DNA of 64,000 bases. Origin: Tenacibaculum sp. M341. Its GTDB lineage: Bacteria; Bacteroidota; Bacteroidia; Flavobacteriales; Flavobacteriaceae. The DNA lies in contig NZ_SJXJ01000001.1 of assembly GCF_004337695.1 (NCBI RefSeq), positions 1 to 64,000 on the forward strand. The letters run 5' to 3'. This document shows positions 35,112 through 43,656 of this stretch, piece after piece. The notes under the pieces are model-generated. The model saw only the letters and a list, made by a program, of their open reading frames with translations. It did not search any database and had not been told where the DNA came from. How positions within the stretch are numbered: position 1 is the stretch's first letter; each line of letters starts with the position of its first letter. A program made the position numbers and the translations under genes.

Positions 35112-37613
35112 ATGAAGTTTAATTATATAATCCTAACTATTATTTTACTTACTATTCAAGTAAGTTTTTCACAATCTAAAATATCGGGGAAAATTTTAGA
35201 TTCTGACAATTCTCCTATACCAGGAGCCAATATTATTTCAACTAGTGAATCTCAAAAGAAAAGTGGCGTTAATTCAGACGCTGAAGGAGATTTTAGTTTA
35301 ACTATAAATGAAGAAGGAACGTATACCATTGGTATTACATTTATAGGTTTTAATACATTTACGAAAGTAGTTTCAGTAACAAACGGACAAGACATCAATT
35401 TAGGAACTATTGTTCTTGAAGAGTCTGTTGAATTATTACAATCTGTTGAAGTTTTAGGAAGAAAGAGAAAAGATTACAATAGTGACTATTCTTTTTCTGC
35501 TACAAAAATTGCAATTAAAAATAAAGAGTTGCCACAATCTGTATCTACAGTAACCAAAGAACTTATTTCAGATCGTTTATCATTTCAGTTACCTGATGCT
35601 GTAAAAGCTGTAAGTAATGTTGCTGTTACAGGTTTGTATAATCATTATAATATTAGAGGTATTACTCAGGCTGATGATGGACAAGTTATTAATGGAATGC
35701 GTACGCGTCAATATTATTTTTTACAACCGATAACATCTCATTTAGAGCGTGTAGAGGTAATTAAAGGACCATCATCAGTAACTTTTTCAAGTGCAGATCC
35801 AGGAGGAACTGTAAATATGGTAACTAAAAAGCCTTTAGCAGAAAAGAGAAATGAAGTTTCTGCTACTACTGGTAGTTTTGGAACGATAAGAGCGGCTGCA
35901 GATTTTACAGGTCCTTTAAATGAAGAGAAAACATTATTATATCGTTTTAATGCTGCTTTTCAAGAGGCAGATTCATTTAGAGATGTAGTAAACAATAATG
36001 CTATTTTAATATCACCATCATTTAGTTACATTCCTAACGAAAGTACCTCACTTAATGTTGAAATGATTTACAACAATGCAGAAGGTAATTTAGATAGAGG
36101 GCAACCTATTTTTGGAGCAATCAATGGTGAGTTTGATATTAATAGTACTCCTATTACCATGAATGTAGGAGCTTCAAGTGATCATTATAAAACGAAAGAA
36201 TTAATGTTTATGGTAAACTTTAGTAAAAAGTTCACAGAGAATTTTGGTTTCAATGCTCAGTTTATGAAGCAAACTTGGGATGAAGATTTAGCAGAGCATA
36301 GAGTAGATGGTACAGCAGTAGATATTGCAGGTAATGTTATTCCTACACTTGCAAGAATGAGATACGATAGAAGACAACAGTTTTGGGAAACTGATAACTT
36401 TAGTGCTTTCTTCAATTATGATATTAAAAGCGAAAATATCACCAACAAAATTTTAGTTGGATATGATGCTTCTTTTTGGGAAAGAAAAATTGGAGCTGGA
36501 TTTTTAAGAGCTAGAAGGTACTTAACAGTAAGTGGTGGACAAGCTAATTTCGATCCAGCGAATGCAGCGAATTTTCAACAAATGGTAGTAGACGGAGTTA
36601 CAATGCCTGTACCAGCCGTTCCTCATTTCGATTTAGAAAATCCTTTTAATGGAGCAAGAAATACCGATAATTACAATTTAGCTGAGTTAACAATCCCAGC
36701 AAACTTAACTACATCAAATGGTGTTTACATTCAAAATCAGTTTAAAATAGGAAAGTTTTCAGCATTGGTAAATTTACGATATGAGTGGTTTAACGATACT
36801 TTTAATTACAAGGGAGCTAATGAAATTGAATTTAAGAATAATGCCATCATTCCTAGGTTAGGTTTAACTTATGAAATAACAGAAGATATTAGTGCTTATG
36901 CAACGTATTTAGAAGGTTTTCAACCTCATACAAATACAGTGTCTTTATCACCAACTGCCGAAGGATTCTTTTGGTCAGCTTCTCCAGCAAGATTTGATCC
37001 TTTAGAAAGTGCTTTAATTGAAGTTGGAGCTAAAGGAGAGTTTATGAATGGTAAAATATTTGCAAACCTTGCCGTTTTTAATATCACTCAAAAGAACATT
37101 TTATTAGGTGATACTTACGATTTAGATAACTTAACCACAAGAGGAGAACAGAGAAGTAGAGGTATTGAAATGGATGTTTCAGGTTCTGTATTGCCAAATC
37201 TTCAGCTTACAGCATCTTATGGATATAATGATGCTAAAATTGTTGAAGATGCTATTCCAGAATTTATAGGAGAGCGAATTGGTGGAGCTCCAAAGCACAA
37301 TGCAAACTTTTGGGGACGCTACGACTTTAATAATAAAACATTAAGAGGTATCGGACTTGGTTTTGGAGTGCAGTATGTAGATAATAGATATACTTGGTAT
37401 AATCCTACATATGCTACAGATAGAGTATTACTTCCTGAGTATACAGTATTTGATGCTGCTATGTACTACAAACCAAACAATACAGGAATTCAGTTAACAC
37501 TTAAGGTGAATAATTTATTTAACAGCACTTATTGGCTAGGAGGTTTAAATCCATCTAGATTAGGTCCTGGTGCACCAAGAAATGTATTATTAAATGCTAC
37601 ATATAAATTTTAA
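35112..37613 (+). CDS. TonB-dependent siderophore-type outer-membrane receptor
   Basis: 833 residues. Signal peptide (ending VSFSQ); a carboxypeptidase-regulatory-like domain (about 22-105, ISGKILDSDNSPIPGANI) typical of Bacteroidota receptors; a plug domain (about 130-240, RGITQADDGQVINGM and RVEVIKGPSSVTFSSADPGGTVNMVTKKP); and a 22-strand barrel ending in NATYKF. The plug resembles FhuA/FpvA-like siderophore receptors rather than SusC. The substrate could be a ferric siderophore or another metallophore. It is placed between an ABC ATPase and its permeases. Confidence 0.92.
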   Translation: MKFNYIILTIILLTIQVSFSQSKISGKILDSDNSPIPGANIISTSESQKKSGVNSDAEGDFSLTINEEGTYTIGITFIGFNTFTKVVSVTNGQDINLGTIVLEESVELLQSVEVLGRKRKDYNSDYSFSATKIAIKNKELPQSVSTVTKELISDRLSFQLPDAVKAVSNVAVTGLYNHYNIRGITQADDGQVINGMRTRQYYFLQPITSHLERVEVIKGPSSVTFSSADPGGTVNMVTKKPLAEKRNEVSATTGSFGTIRAAADFTGPLNEEKTLLYRFNAAFQEADSFRDVVNNNAILISPSFSYIPNESTSLNVEMIYNNAEGNLDRGQPIFGAINGEFDINSTPITMNVGASSDHYKTKELMFMVNFSKKFTENFGFNAQFMKQTWDEDLAEHRVDGTAVDIAGNVIPTLARMRYDRRQQFWETDNFSAFFNYDIKSENITNKILVGYDASFWERKIGAGFLRARRYLTVSGGQANFDPANAANFQQMVVDGVTMPVPAVPHFDLENPFNGARNTDNYNLAELTIPANLTTSNGVYIQNQFKIGKFSALVNLRYEWFNDTFNYKGANEIEFKNNAIIPRLGLTYEITEDISAYATYLEGFQPHTNTVSLSPTAEGFFWSASPARFDPLESALIEVGAKGEFMNGKIFANLAVFNITQKNILLGDTYDLDNLTTRGEQRSRGIEMDVSGSVLPNLQLTASYGYNDAKIVEDAIPEFIGERIGGAPKHNANFWGRYDFNNKTLRGIGLGFGVQYVDNRYTWYNPTYATDRVLLPEYTVFDAAMYYKPNNTGIQLTLKVNNLFNSTYWLGGLNPSRLGPGAPRNVLLNATYKF

Positions 37614-37618
37614 ATTAT

Positions 37619-39064
37619 ATGAAAACTAAAGTTGTTTTACTCATAGCGAAACAGTTTTTTAAAAAGACCTTTAGCAATAAAGGTCTTTTAGCACTATTAT
37701 CAACTTTTATATTAGTATTAGTTTACATTACAGTAAGTGGTTGGAGTGCTTTTGAAGCAAATCATGATGTAGTTGAACACCATGAAGACAAAGCAAGAAA
37801 AAGTTGGGAAGACAATCCGGATAAGCACCCTCATCGAATGGCGCATTTTGGAACGTTTGCTTTTCGTTTACAACACCCATTAAGTATTTTCGATTCAGGT
37901 ATAGAAAGTTACACAGGTAATTCTATTTTTTTAGAAGCTCATAAACAACATACAGCTAATTTTTCAGAAGCAAGCTTAGCAACTGGTTTGGTACGTTTTG
38001 GAGATTTAAATATTGCCATGCTATTGCAGTTAATTCTACCTTTAATTATATTTTTTATAGGATACTCTTCTATAACTTTTGAAAAGGAGAATGGAACTTT
38101 AAAGATTTACTATACTCAAGGAGTAGGAATGAAAGAAATCTTGTTAGGTAAGTCATTAGGATTATTTTTAATAGCTTCTTTGTTTTTTGTACCAGCAATG
38201 CTGGCAATGTGGAGCATTTCTATATTTGAACATGAAATAGCTAATAGTGCAATAATTGCAAGAGCAGTTATAATTACTTTAAGTTACCTAGTTTTTTACT
38301 TGATTTTATGTGGAGTAACGGTACTTATTTCTGGAAGAAGTACCAACTCAAATAAAGCATTACTGACTCTTTTAGGAGGATGGTTGTTATTTTTTATCAT
38401 TATACCTAAAACAGCTCAAGTAGTTGGAGGTTCAGTATACCCAAATCCGTCAAAAATTGAATTTAGTGCGGCTATAGAAGAAGAAGTTTCTAAGCAAGGA
38501 GATGGTCACAATCCTGACGATCCTTATTTTAATGGTATTAGAGATTCCATTTTAAAAGCTCATAATGTTACTGATGTAAAAGATTTACCTTTCAATTATA
38601 GTGGATTTATAATGGGGAAAGGTGAGGAGCAAACTGCAAAAATTTATAATGTAGAGCAAGCTAAATTAATTCAGACGTATAAAAATCAAAACAGTATTAC
38701 AAATGGTTTGGTAATTATCAATCCTTATTTAGCAATTAAGAATTTGTCAATGAGTTTATCGGCAACAGATTTTGAAACCTACGTTAATTTTTTACTACAA
38801 ACTGAAGATTACAGATATAAGCAATCTCAGTATATGAATGAATTGCAGATGAAATTCATCAGTAATAAAGCAAAAAGTAGTGAAGGAAAAGTACATGTGA
38901 TAGATAGAGAGTATTGGAAATCTGCCCCAAAGTTTAGTTATGAGTTTATTACAGTTTCAGTAACCCTAAAAAATCAATTGTTGGCACTCATATCTTTAAT
39001 TCTTTGGAGTATTGTAGCTTTTGTATTAATGATCAAATTTTCTAATCGATTTAAAATTATTTAA
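37619..39064 (+). CDS. ABC-2 type permease, DUF3526 family (first)
   Basis: 481 residues with about six TM segments: one at 20-40, then a large extracytoplasmic domain, a TM cluster at 135-270 and a last helix at 455-475. The loop after TM1 contains EHHEDKARKSWEDNPDKHPHRMAHFGTFAFRL, a His-bearing segment typical of this family. It forms an exporter with the neighbouring permease and ATPase. Confidence 0.82.
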   Translation: MKTKVVLLIAKQFFKKTFSNKGLLALLSTFILVLVYITVSGWSAFEANHDVVEHHEDKARKSWEDNPDKHPHRMAHFGTFAFRLQHPLSIFDSGIESYTGNSIFLEAHKQHTANFSEASLATGLVRFGDLNIAMLLQLILPLIIFFIGYSSITFEKENGTLKIYYTQGVGMKEILLGKSLGLFLIASLFFVPAMLAMWSISIFEHEIANSAIIARAVIITLSYLVFYLILCGVTVLISGRSTNSNKALLTLLGGWLLFFIIIPKTAQVVGGSVYPNPSKIEFSAAIEEEVSKQGDGHNPDDPYFNGIRDSILKAHNVTDVKDLPFNYSGFIMGKGEEQTAKIYNVEQAKLIQTYKNQNSITNGLVIINPYLAIKNLSMSLSATDFETYVNFLLQTEDYRYKQSQYMNELQMKFISNKAKSSEGKVHVIDREYWKSAPKFSYEFITVSVTLKNQLLALISLILWSIVAFVLMIKFSNRFKII

Positions 39065-39065
39065 C

Positions 39066-40412
39066 GTGTACAAATTATTAATCAAACAGTTTTTTAGATC
39101 AAAAACAGTATTGCTAGCTTTTGGAATTTTACTGTTTTTAGGTGTTTTAGGAATTGCTACCGGAAAACAATTTTTAAATCAAAAGGAAATAGCAATTAAT
39201 AAAACTATAGAGCAACAAGAAAAACATTTAAAAAGACAAGTTTCTTTTCATAAAGATGATATTGGTTTGTTGTCTTACTATTTAAAGTTTTCATTTATAA
39301 ATCCATTAAATCCTATTGCAGGAATTGCGATTGGACAAAGTGATGTGAATGCTCACATACAAAATGTAACTATTTTAAATCTGGAAGGTCAAAAATATGA
39401 TACCGATTTGGTCAATCCAATGCGATTGCAAGCTGGGAATTTAGATCTTAGTTTTTTAATCATTTTTCTTTTTCCGTTAGTAATTATAGCTTTAAACTTT
39501 AATATTTTATCTGAAGAAGAGGAAAATGGAACTTGGAAAATGGTAACTATTCAAGGTACTTCTACTTTCAAATACTTACTATTAAAATTATCAATCCGAT
39601 TATTATTTATAAGCATCGTTTTAGGTGTGTTATTTTTATTAGCTAAAATAATTTTAGGCATACCATTTACCACAGCTTTTTGGCAAATGATAAGTATCAG
39701 TTATGTGTATATTCTATTTTGGTTTGCACTTTGCTTTTTTGTAATTCTATTAAGAAAATCATCAAATACCAACGCCATTACTTTATTAACAACATGGTTA
39801 GTGTTAGTGGTGTTTTTACCAGTATTAGTAAGTAATTACATAGCAAATAAATACCCAGTAGAAGAGGCTTTTTCTATGACGATTAAGCAAAGAGATGAAT
39901 ACCACAAAAGATGGGATACAGATAAAGAAGAAACGATGGATAAATTTTACAAACATTATCCACAATTCTCTAAATATAAGTTACAAAAAGAAGGATTTAC
40001 TTGGTTGTGGTACTATGCAATGCAACAAATGGGTGATGACGAATCGAAGTTAGAAAGAGACCAGATGTACGATAAAATTGATAAAAGAGAGCGATTAAGC
40101 AAGCAAATAGCACAGTTTTTTCCTCCTTTACAGGTACAATTATCTATGAATGCCATCGCAAATACAAGTTTAACAGATCAAGTACGGTTTTTAAACGCAA
40201 CAACCGATTTTCACGAAAGAGTTCGTTTAAAGTTTTATCCTAAGATTTTTGAAAATGATCCTGTTGATAGTGTAGATTGGAATGAGTTTAAACCAGAGTA
40301 TTATGAAGATAGTAGTAATTTCAATTTGTTTAAAACAGTATTCCCTATAGTGTTGGTAACATTATTGTTATTAGGATTTAGTTTTTTTATAAACGCTAAA
40401 AAATTCTCTTAA
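39066..40412 (+). CDS. ABC-2 type permease, DUF3526 family (second)
   Basis: 448 residues starting at GTG 39066, one base after the preceding stop. Same fold as its neighbour: TM1 at 13-30, a cluster of TM helices at 130-265 after NGTWKMVTIQGTS, and a final TM at 425-443. The two differ enough to be heterodimer partners rather than a recent duplication. Confidence 0.82.
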   Translation: MYKLLIKQFFRSKTVLLAFGILLFLGVLGIATGKQFLNQKEIAINKTIEQQEKHLKRQVSFHKDDIGLLSYYLKFSFINPLNPIAGIAIGQSDVNAHIQNVTILNLEGQKYDTDLVNPMRLQAGNLDLSFLIIFLFPLVIIALNFNILSEEEENGTWKMVTIQGTSTFKYLLLKLSIRLLFISIVLGVLFLLAKIILGIPFTTAFWQMISISYVYILFWFALCFFVILLRKSSNTNAITLLTTWLVLVVFLPVLVSNYIANKYPVEEAFSMTIKQRDEYHKRWDTDKEETMDKFYKHYPQFSKYKLQKEGFTWLWYYAMQQMGDDESKLERDQMYDKIDKRERLSKQIAQFFPPLQVQLSMNAIANTSLTDQVRFLNATTDFHERVRLKFYPKIFENDPVDSVDWNEFKPEYYEDSSNFNLFKTVFPIVLVTLLLLGFSFFINAKKFS

Positions 40413-40413
40413 A

Positions 40414-41463
40414 GTGAAGTCATTTGTTATCACATTATTTAGTCTGTTGTTTAGTCTTGGCACTTATGCGCAAAATTCCTTTGAGTTTTATGGTAAAACA
40501 GTAGCTGCTGGAACTAAACAACATTTTAAAGTTCCTATTTCTGATGGAACTATTGAAACATTTATACCTATAACTGTTTTCTGTGGAGCAGAACAAGGTC
40601 CTGTTTTAGGTATCACTGCCGGAGTTCACGGATATGAGTATCCTCCTATTTTGGCAGGACAACGGTTAATTAAAAGTATCAATCCTAAGTTATTAAAAGG
40701 AGTCGTTATTTTAGTTCAAATTGCCAATGTAGGTAGTTTTTCTAAAAGAGCTCCTTTTATAAATCCGTTAGATGGTAAAAATTTAAACAGATCTTTTCCA
40801 GGGGATGCCAAAGGAACAGTTACTCAAAAAATAGCAAATTTTATAACCAACAATGTAATTGCAAAGTCTGATTTCTTTTTAGATGCACATGCCGGCGATG
40901 CACCCGAAGATTTAATGGCTTATGCAGCTTATTATTCTAACACATCAATGCCAGAAGCATCTCAAAAAGGAAGAGAAATGGCTAAGGCATTACTTTTTGA
41001 TCACGTCATAGTTTTTAAAACAGATGGTAAGAAATATCTTAAGAAAAATGAATTGAGTTTATACTGTTCAGCAGAGGCTTTTAAAAGAAATATTCCCTCT
41101 GTAGATATTGAATGCGGAAAATTAGGAGGTACACAAGACCATTTAGTACGTAAAATAGAAAAAGGTGTTTTAAATATGTTAGTGCATCTTCAAATGTTAT
41201 CTGTAAGTAATGCTGTAAATAATAAGTATCTCTTTATAGATGATAGAGTTTACCAAAGTAGTAATTACAATGGAATTTTTTATACAGAAAAGAAGTCAGG
41301 TGATTATGTTACAAAAGGAATGAAAATAGGAGAGATTACAGATTATTTTGGTAATACTTTAGAAACTATTTATGCCAAGTCAAATGGTGTAATTCTGTTA
41401 ATAATTGGTACTCCGCCAGTTAATAAAGGAGAAACTTTAGTTACTATAGGTAAGGTTAAATAA
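40414..41463 (+). CDS. Exported AstE/aspartoacylase-like zinc hydrolase (M14 fold)
   Basis: 349 residues starting at GTG 40414, with a signal peptide (ending GTYAQ). The zinc-site pattern of succinylglutamate desuccinylase/aspartoacylase is present: AGVHGYEYPP (His and Glu ligands) and FFLDAHAGD (third His), with DIECGKLG downstream as the probable catalytic Glu region. It would act in the periplasm on an amide or peptide bond, perhaps processing what the TonB receptor takes up. Last gene of the ABC/TonB operon. Confidence 0.82.
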   Translation: MKSFVITLFSLLFSLGTYAQNSFEFYGKTVAAGTKQHFKVPISDGTIETFIPITVFCGAEQGPVLGITAGVHGYEYPPILAGQRLIKSINPKLLKGVVILVQIANVGSFSKRAPFINPLDGKNLNRSFPGDAKGTVTQKIANFITNNVIAKSDFFLDAHAGDAPEDLMAYAAYYSNTSMPEASQKGREMAKALLFDHVIVFKTDGKKYLKKNELSLYCSAEAFKRNIPSVDIECGKLGGTQDHLVRKIEKGVLNMLVHLQMLSVSNAVNNKYLFIDDRVYQSSNYNGIFYTEKKSGDYVTKGMKIGEITDYFGNTLETIYAKSNGVILLIIGTPPVNKGETLVTIGKVK

Positions 41464-41526
41464 GTTAAATTATTGTTGTAATTTTTTAATACATCACAAA
41501 ATCAACTAAGTTTTTAGAAAAAATAG

Positions 41527-41534
41527 TATTTTTA
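41527..41534 (+). promoter_or_regulatory. Possible -7 box TATTTTTA
   Basis: Seven of eight matches to TAnnTTTG, 5 bp upstream of operator B, so the operator would cover the transcription start. Weak on its own. Confidence 0.3.
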
Positions 41535-41538
41535 CGTG

Positions 41539-41558
41539 TGCGACTTAGTTGCATTAAT
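41539..41558 (+). promoter_or_regulatory. Operator-like motif B (7-1-7 inverted repeat)
   Basis: TGCGACT-T-AGTTGCA (41539-41553) is a near-perfect inverted repeat, 6 of 7 positions. With the following TTAAT it matches motif A before the ABC operon at 20829 in 17 of 19 bases. The geometry fits a Fur-family repressor, and the genes downstream suggest Zur. Confidence 0.6.
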
Positions 41559-41566
41559 AGTTATAT

Positions 41567-41956
41567 ATGAGATTGATTACATTAAAGTCAGATGCATTGG
41601 GGATGTTTGCAAGTACTCTTTGTTTATTACATTGTATAGCAACTCCTTTTCTTTTTTTAGTTCATGCTTCTGCTTCATGTTGTAGTGTAGGCGTGCCTAC
41701 ATGGTGGAAATTAGTAGATTATTGTTTTTTAATAATATCTGGTTTAGCAGTGTATTATTCAATACAAACAACTACTTCAAATAACATTAAACAAGCACTT
41801 TGGGTAAGTTGGTTTTTGTTGTTTTTAGTAATAATGAACGAAAATTTAAAAATATTCCACATACCTGAGTTTTTTAATTACATACCAGCAATAGTACTGG
41901 TGGTTCTTCACTTGTATAATCAGAGATATTGTCAATGTGAAACCGATAAATGTTGA
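41567..41956 (+). CDS. MerC-domain membrane protein
   Basis: 129 residues, four TM helices, MerC family. TM1 has the CLLHCIATPF cysteine pair, a second pair lies in ASASCCSVG, and the tail has CQCETDKC. MerC proteins are metal-linked inner membrane proteins (mercury in Tn elements). In Bacteroidota, chromosomal copies next to folE and cobW genes are commonly tied to zinc. First gene behind operator B. Confidence 0.85.
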   Translation: MRLITLKSDALGMFASTLCLLHCIATPFLFLVHASASCCSVGVPTWWKLVDYCFLIISGLAVYYSIQTTTSNNIKQALWVSWFLLFLVIMNENLKIFHIPEFFNYIPAIVLVVLHLYNQRYCQCETDKC

Positions 41957-41963
41957 GCAAAAA

Positions 41964-42626
41964 ATGGATAAAAAGCAAATTGAGATAATAGGAGATAACC
42001 ATATTTCTTCGAGTGTAGAAACACCAATGGTACCAAATGCTTTTGATAAATCTGATGAAGAGAAAATCAAAAACATACAACATCATTTCGGAAAAATAAT
42101 GGAAGAGCTAGGCTTAGATTTAACAGACGATAGTTTATCTGGTACTCCTTATCGATTTGCAAAGATGTATGTTAAAGAACTGTTTTATGGTTTAAATCCT
42201 GAAAATAAGCCAAAATTATCAGTATTTGAAAATAAGTACGGATATAAAAAAATGCTTGTTGAACAGAACATAACTATAGATTCTTCGTGCGAACATCACT
42301 TTTTACCAATTACTGGGCATGCCCATATTGCTTACATACCAAAAGACAAAGTTATCGGACTATCAAAAATTAATCGCTTGGTAGATTATTATGCACACCG
42401 TCCTCAGGTTCAAGAAAGATTATCATTACAAATTCTGAAAGATTTACAAGGCACATTAGAAACAGAAGATGTAATTGTAATGATTTGTGCAAAACATTTA
42501 TGTGTATCCTCAAGAGGAATAAAAGATAAAGATAGCTTTACAACAACCATTGAATTTGGAGGTGTATTTGAAGAAAAAGTAAAGCGTGACGAGTTTTTAA
42601 ACATAGTAAATAACCAAAAATTATAA
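41964..42626 (+). CDS. folE: GTP cyclohydrolase I
   Basis: Converts GTP to dihydroneopterin triphosphate in folate/pterin synthesis; homodecamer in the cytoplasm. The zinc ligands are present: CEHH (in DSSCEHHFLPITGHAHIAYIP) and the Cys in MICAKHLCVSSRGI. 220 residues from ATG 41964, 7 bp after merC; an in-frame GTG at 41937 would overlap merC. This is the zinc-dependent type I enzyme, not FolE2. Its position in a probable Zur operon suggests an extra copy expressed in zinc limitation. Confidence 0.93.
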   Translation: MDKKQIEIIGDNHISSSVETPMVPNAFDKSDEEKIKNIQHHFGKIMEELGLDLTDDSLSGTPYRFAKMYVKELFYGLNPENKPKLSVFENKYGYKKMLVEQNITIDSSCEHHFLPITGHAHIAYIPKDKVIGLSKINRLVDYYAHRPQVQERLSLQILKDLQGTLETEDVIVMICAKHLCVSSRGIKDKDSFTTTIEFGGVFEEKVKRDEFLNIVNNQKL

Positions 42627-42629
42627 ATA

Positions 42630-43106
42630 ATGATAACAAAAGAACAAGTGTTAGCAGCACAAGAAAACTGGGGGAATGGAGTAGTAAAGATAGGTTCGTT
42701 AAAAGAAGAAAGAACAAACTGTGTAAACTTTACAAGCGAGTTTTTAGATGATTTATATGCATTTGAATTAGGTACAGTTTTATTTAAACCTACAAAATGT
42801 GAAGTAGAACAGTTTAGACCATCAAAAGCAGAAGCTCAATCTTATTTTATAGCAGGTGATGATCGTGCTTGTAAAGAAGATAAAGGATTTGCGATTCAAC
42901 CTTGGACAAAGGTAAGATTTGAAAACGCTGGTATTATTTTACAAGAAGATAGAGCCATAGCTATGGGTAATTACTTTTTTACAACTGTAGAAGGTGATGA
43001 AGCAAAAGTAGAATATACGTTTGGTTACAAGTTAGTTGATGGAAAATTAAAAATTGATTTACACCATTCATCTTTCCCATACAAAATTGAGGTTCCAGCA
43101 GTATAA
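42630..43106 (+). CDS. NTF2/SnoaL-like protein
   Basis: 158 residues, no signal. The pattern MITKEQVLAAQENWGNGVVKIG ... FKPT ... YFIAGDDRACKEDKGFAIQPWTKVRFENAG ... DLHHSSFPY is that of a small cone-fold (SnoaL/NTF2-like) protein found in many marine bacteria and sometimes misnamed phosphoribosyl-AMP cyclohydrolase. The Cys and paired His could bind metal. It starts 3 bp after folE; function unknown. Confidence 0.7.
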   Translation: MITKEQVLAAQENWGNGVVKIGSLKEERTNCVNFTSEFLDDLYAFELGTVLFKPTKCEVEQFRPSKAEAQSYFIAGDDRACKEDKGFAIQPWTKVRFENAGIILQEDRAIAMGNYFFTTVEGDEAKVEYTFGYKLVDGKLKIDLHHSSFPYKIEVPAV

Positions 43107-43603
43107 TGCGTAAGCATTTATATTTTATATGTCCAACAGATTGTTTGGAGACTGTTATTGACAGTACATTTAAAAATGAAAATTATTTTTATACTTCTCT
43201 AGGCAATTCTGTTGTATTTAATAGTCAAACACTATTACAACTAAAGCAAATAGTTCGTAAACATTTAATAACTAAGGTGATTTTTGTATTGTCTGATGAA
43301 AACTACATTATACTAGATGCTTTAGAGAATCAGAAATACGAATATATTACTGGTTTAAGAGATTTCTACCAAGAAATGTCAACACATAAAAAGTATGCAA
43401 CTGTAACAAGTTCTACAACAAACAGAGCGTTTTACATACTCTCTCATTATTTAAACATAAAAATAAAAGAGCTCCAATTTGAATTTCATCAGTCTTTTCT
43501 TGATTCAGTTCAAATTAGTGCTAAAATTTACAATAAACAAGGAGATACTTTCAGCGATATTTACCCTAGTTTGGTATGTATTGATAAGTATTGTTTAAAC
43601 TAA
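43106..43603 (+). CDS. Unknown protein of the MerC-FolE operon
   Basis: 165 residues, cytoplasmic, starting on the last base of the preceding stop (TAATG). It begins RKHLYFICPTDCLETVID, with a later KHLITKVIFVLSDENYIILDAL. No domain recognised. Tight coupling to folE and the NTF2-like gene implies shared control. A strong terminator follows directly. Confidence 0.65.
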   Translation: MRKHLYFICPTDCLETVIDSTFKNENYFYTSLGNSVVFNSQTLLQLKQIVRKHLITKVIFVLSDENYIILDALENQKYEYITGLRDFYQEMSTHKKYATVTSSTTNRAFYILSHYLNIKIKELQFEFHQSFLDSVQISAKIYNKQGDTFSDIYPSLVCIDKYCLN

Positions 43604-43606
43604 AAG

Positions 43607-43643
43607 AACTACAAAATCAACTTGATTGGTTTTGTAGTTTTTT
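43607..43643 (+). terminator. Strong rho-independent terminator inside the gene run
   Basis: A 14-bp stem AACTACAAAATCAA / TTGGTTTTGTAGTT (one G-T pair) followed by TTTT. It ends the MerC-FolE operon before the PhoX-like gene. Confidence 0.85.
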
Positions 43644-43656
43644 CATGAAAACTATT

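Noticed and set aside
43591..43656. N-terminal extension of the PhoX-like protein
   Set aside because: The codons run through a clear rho-independent terminator, and the Tat signal begins at 43657.
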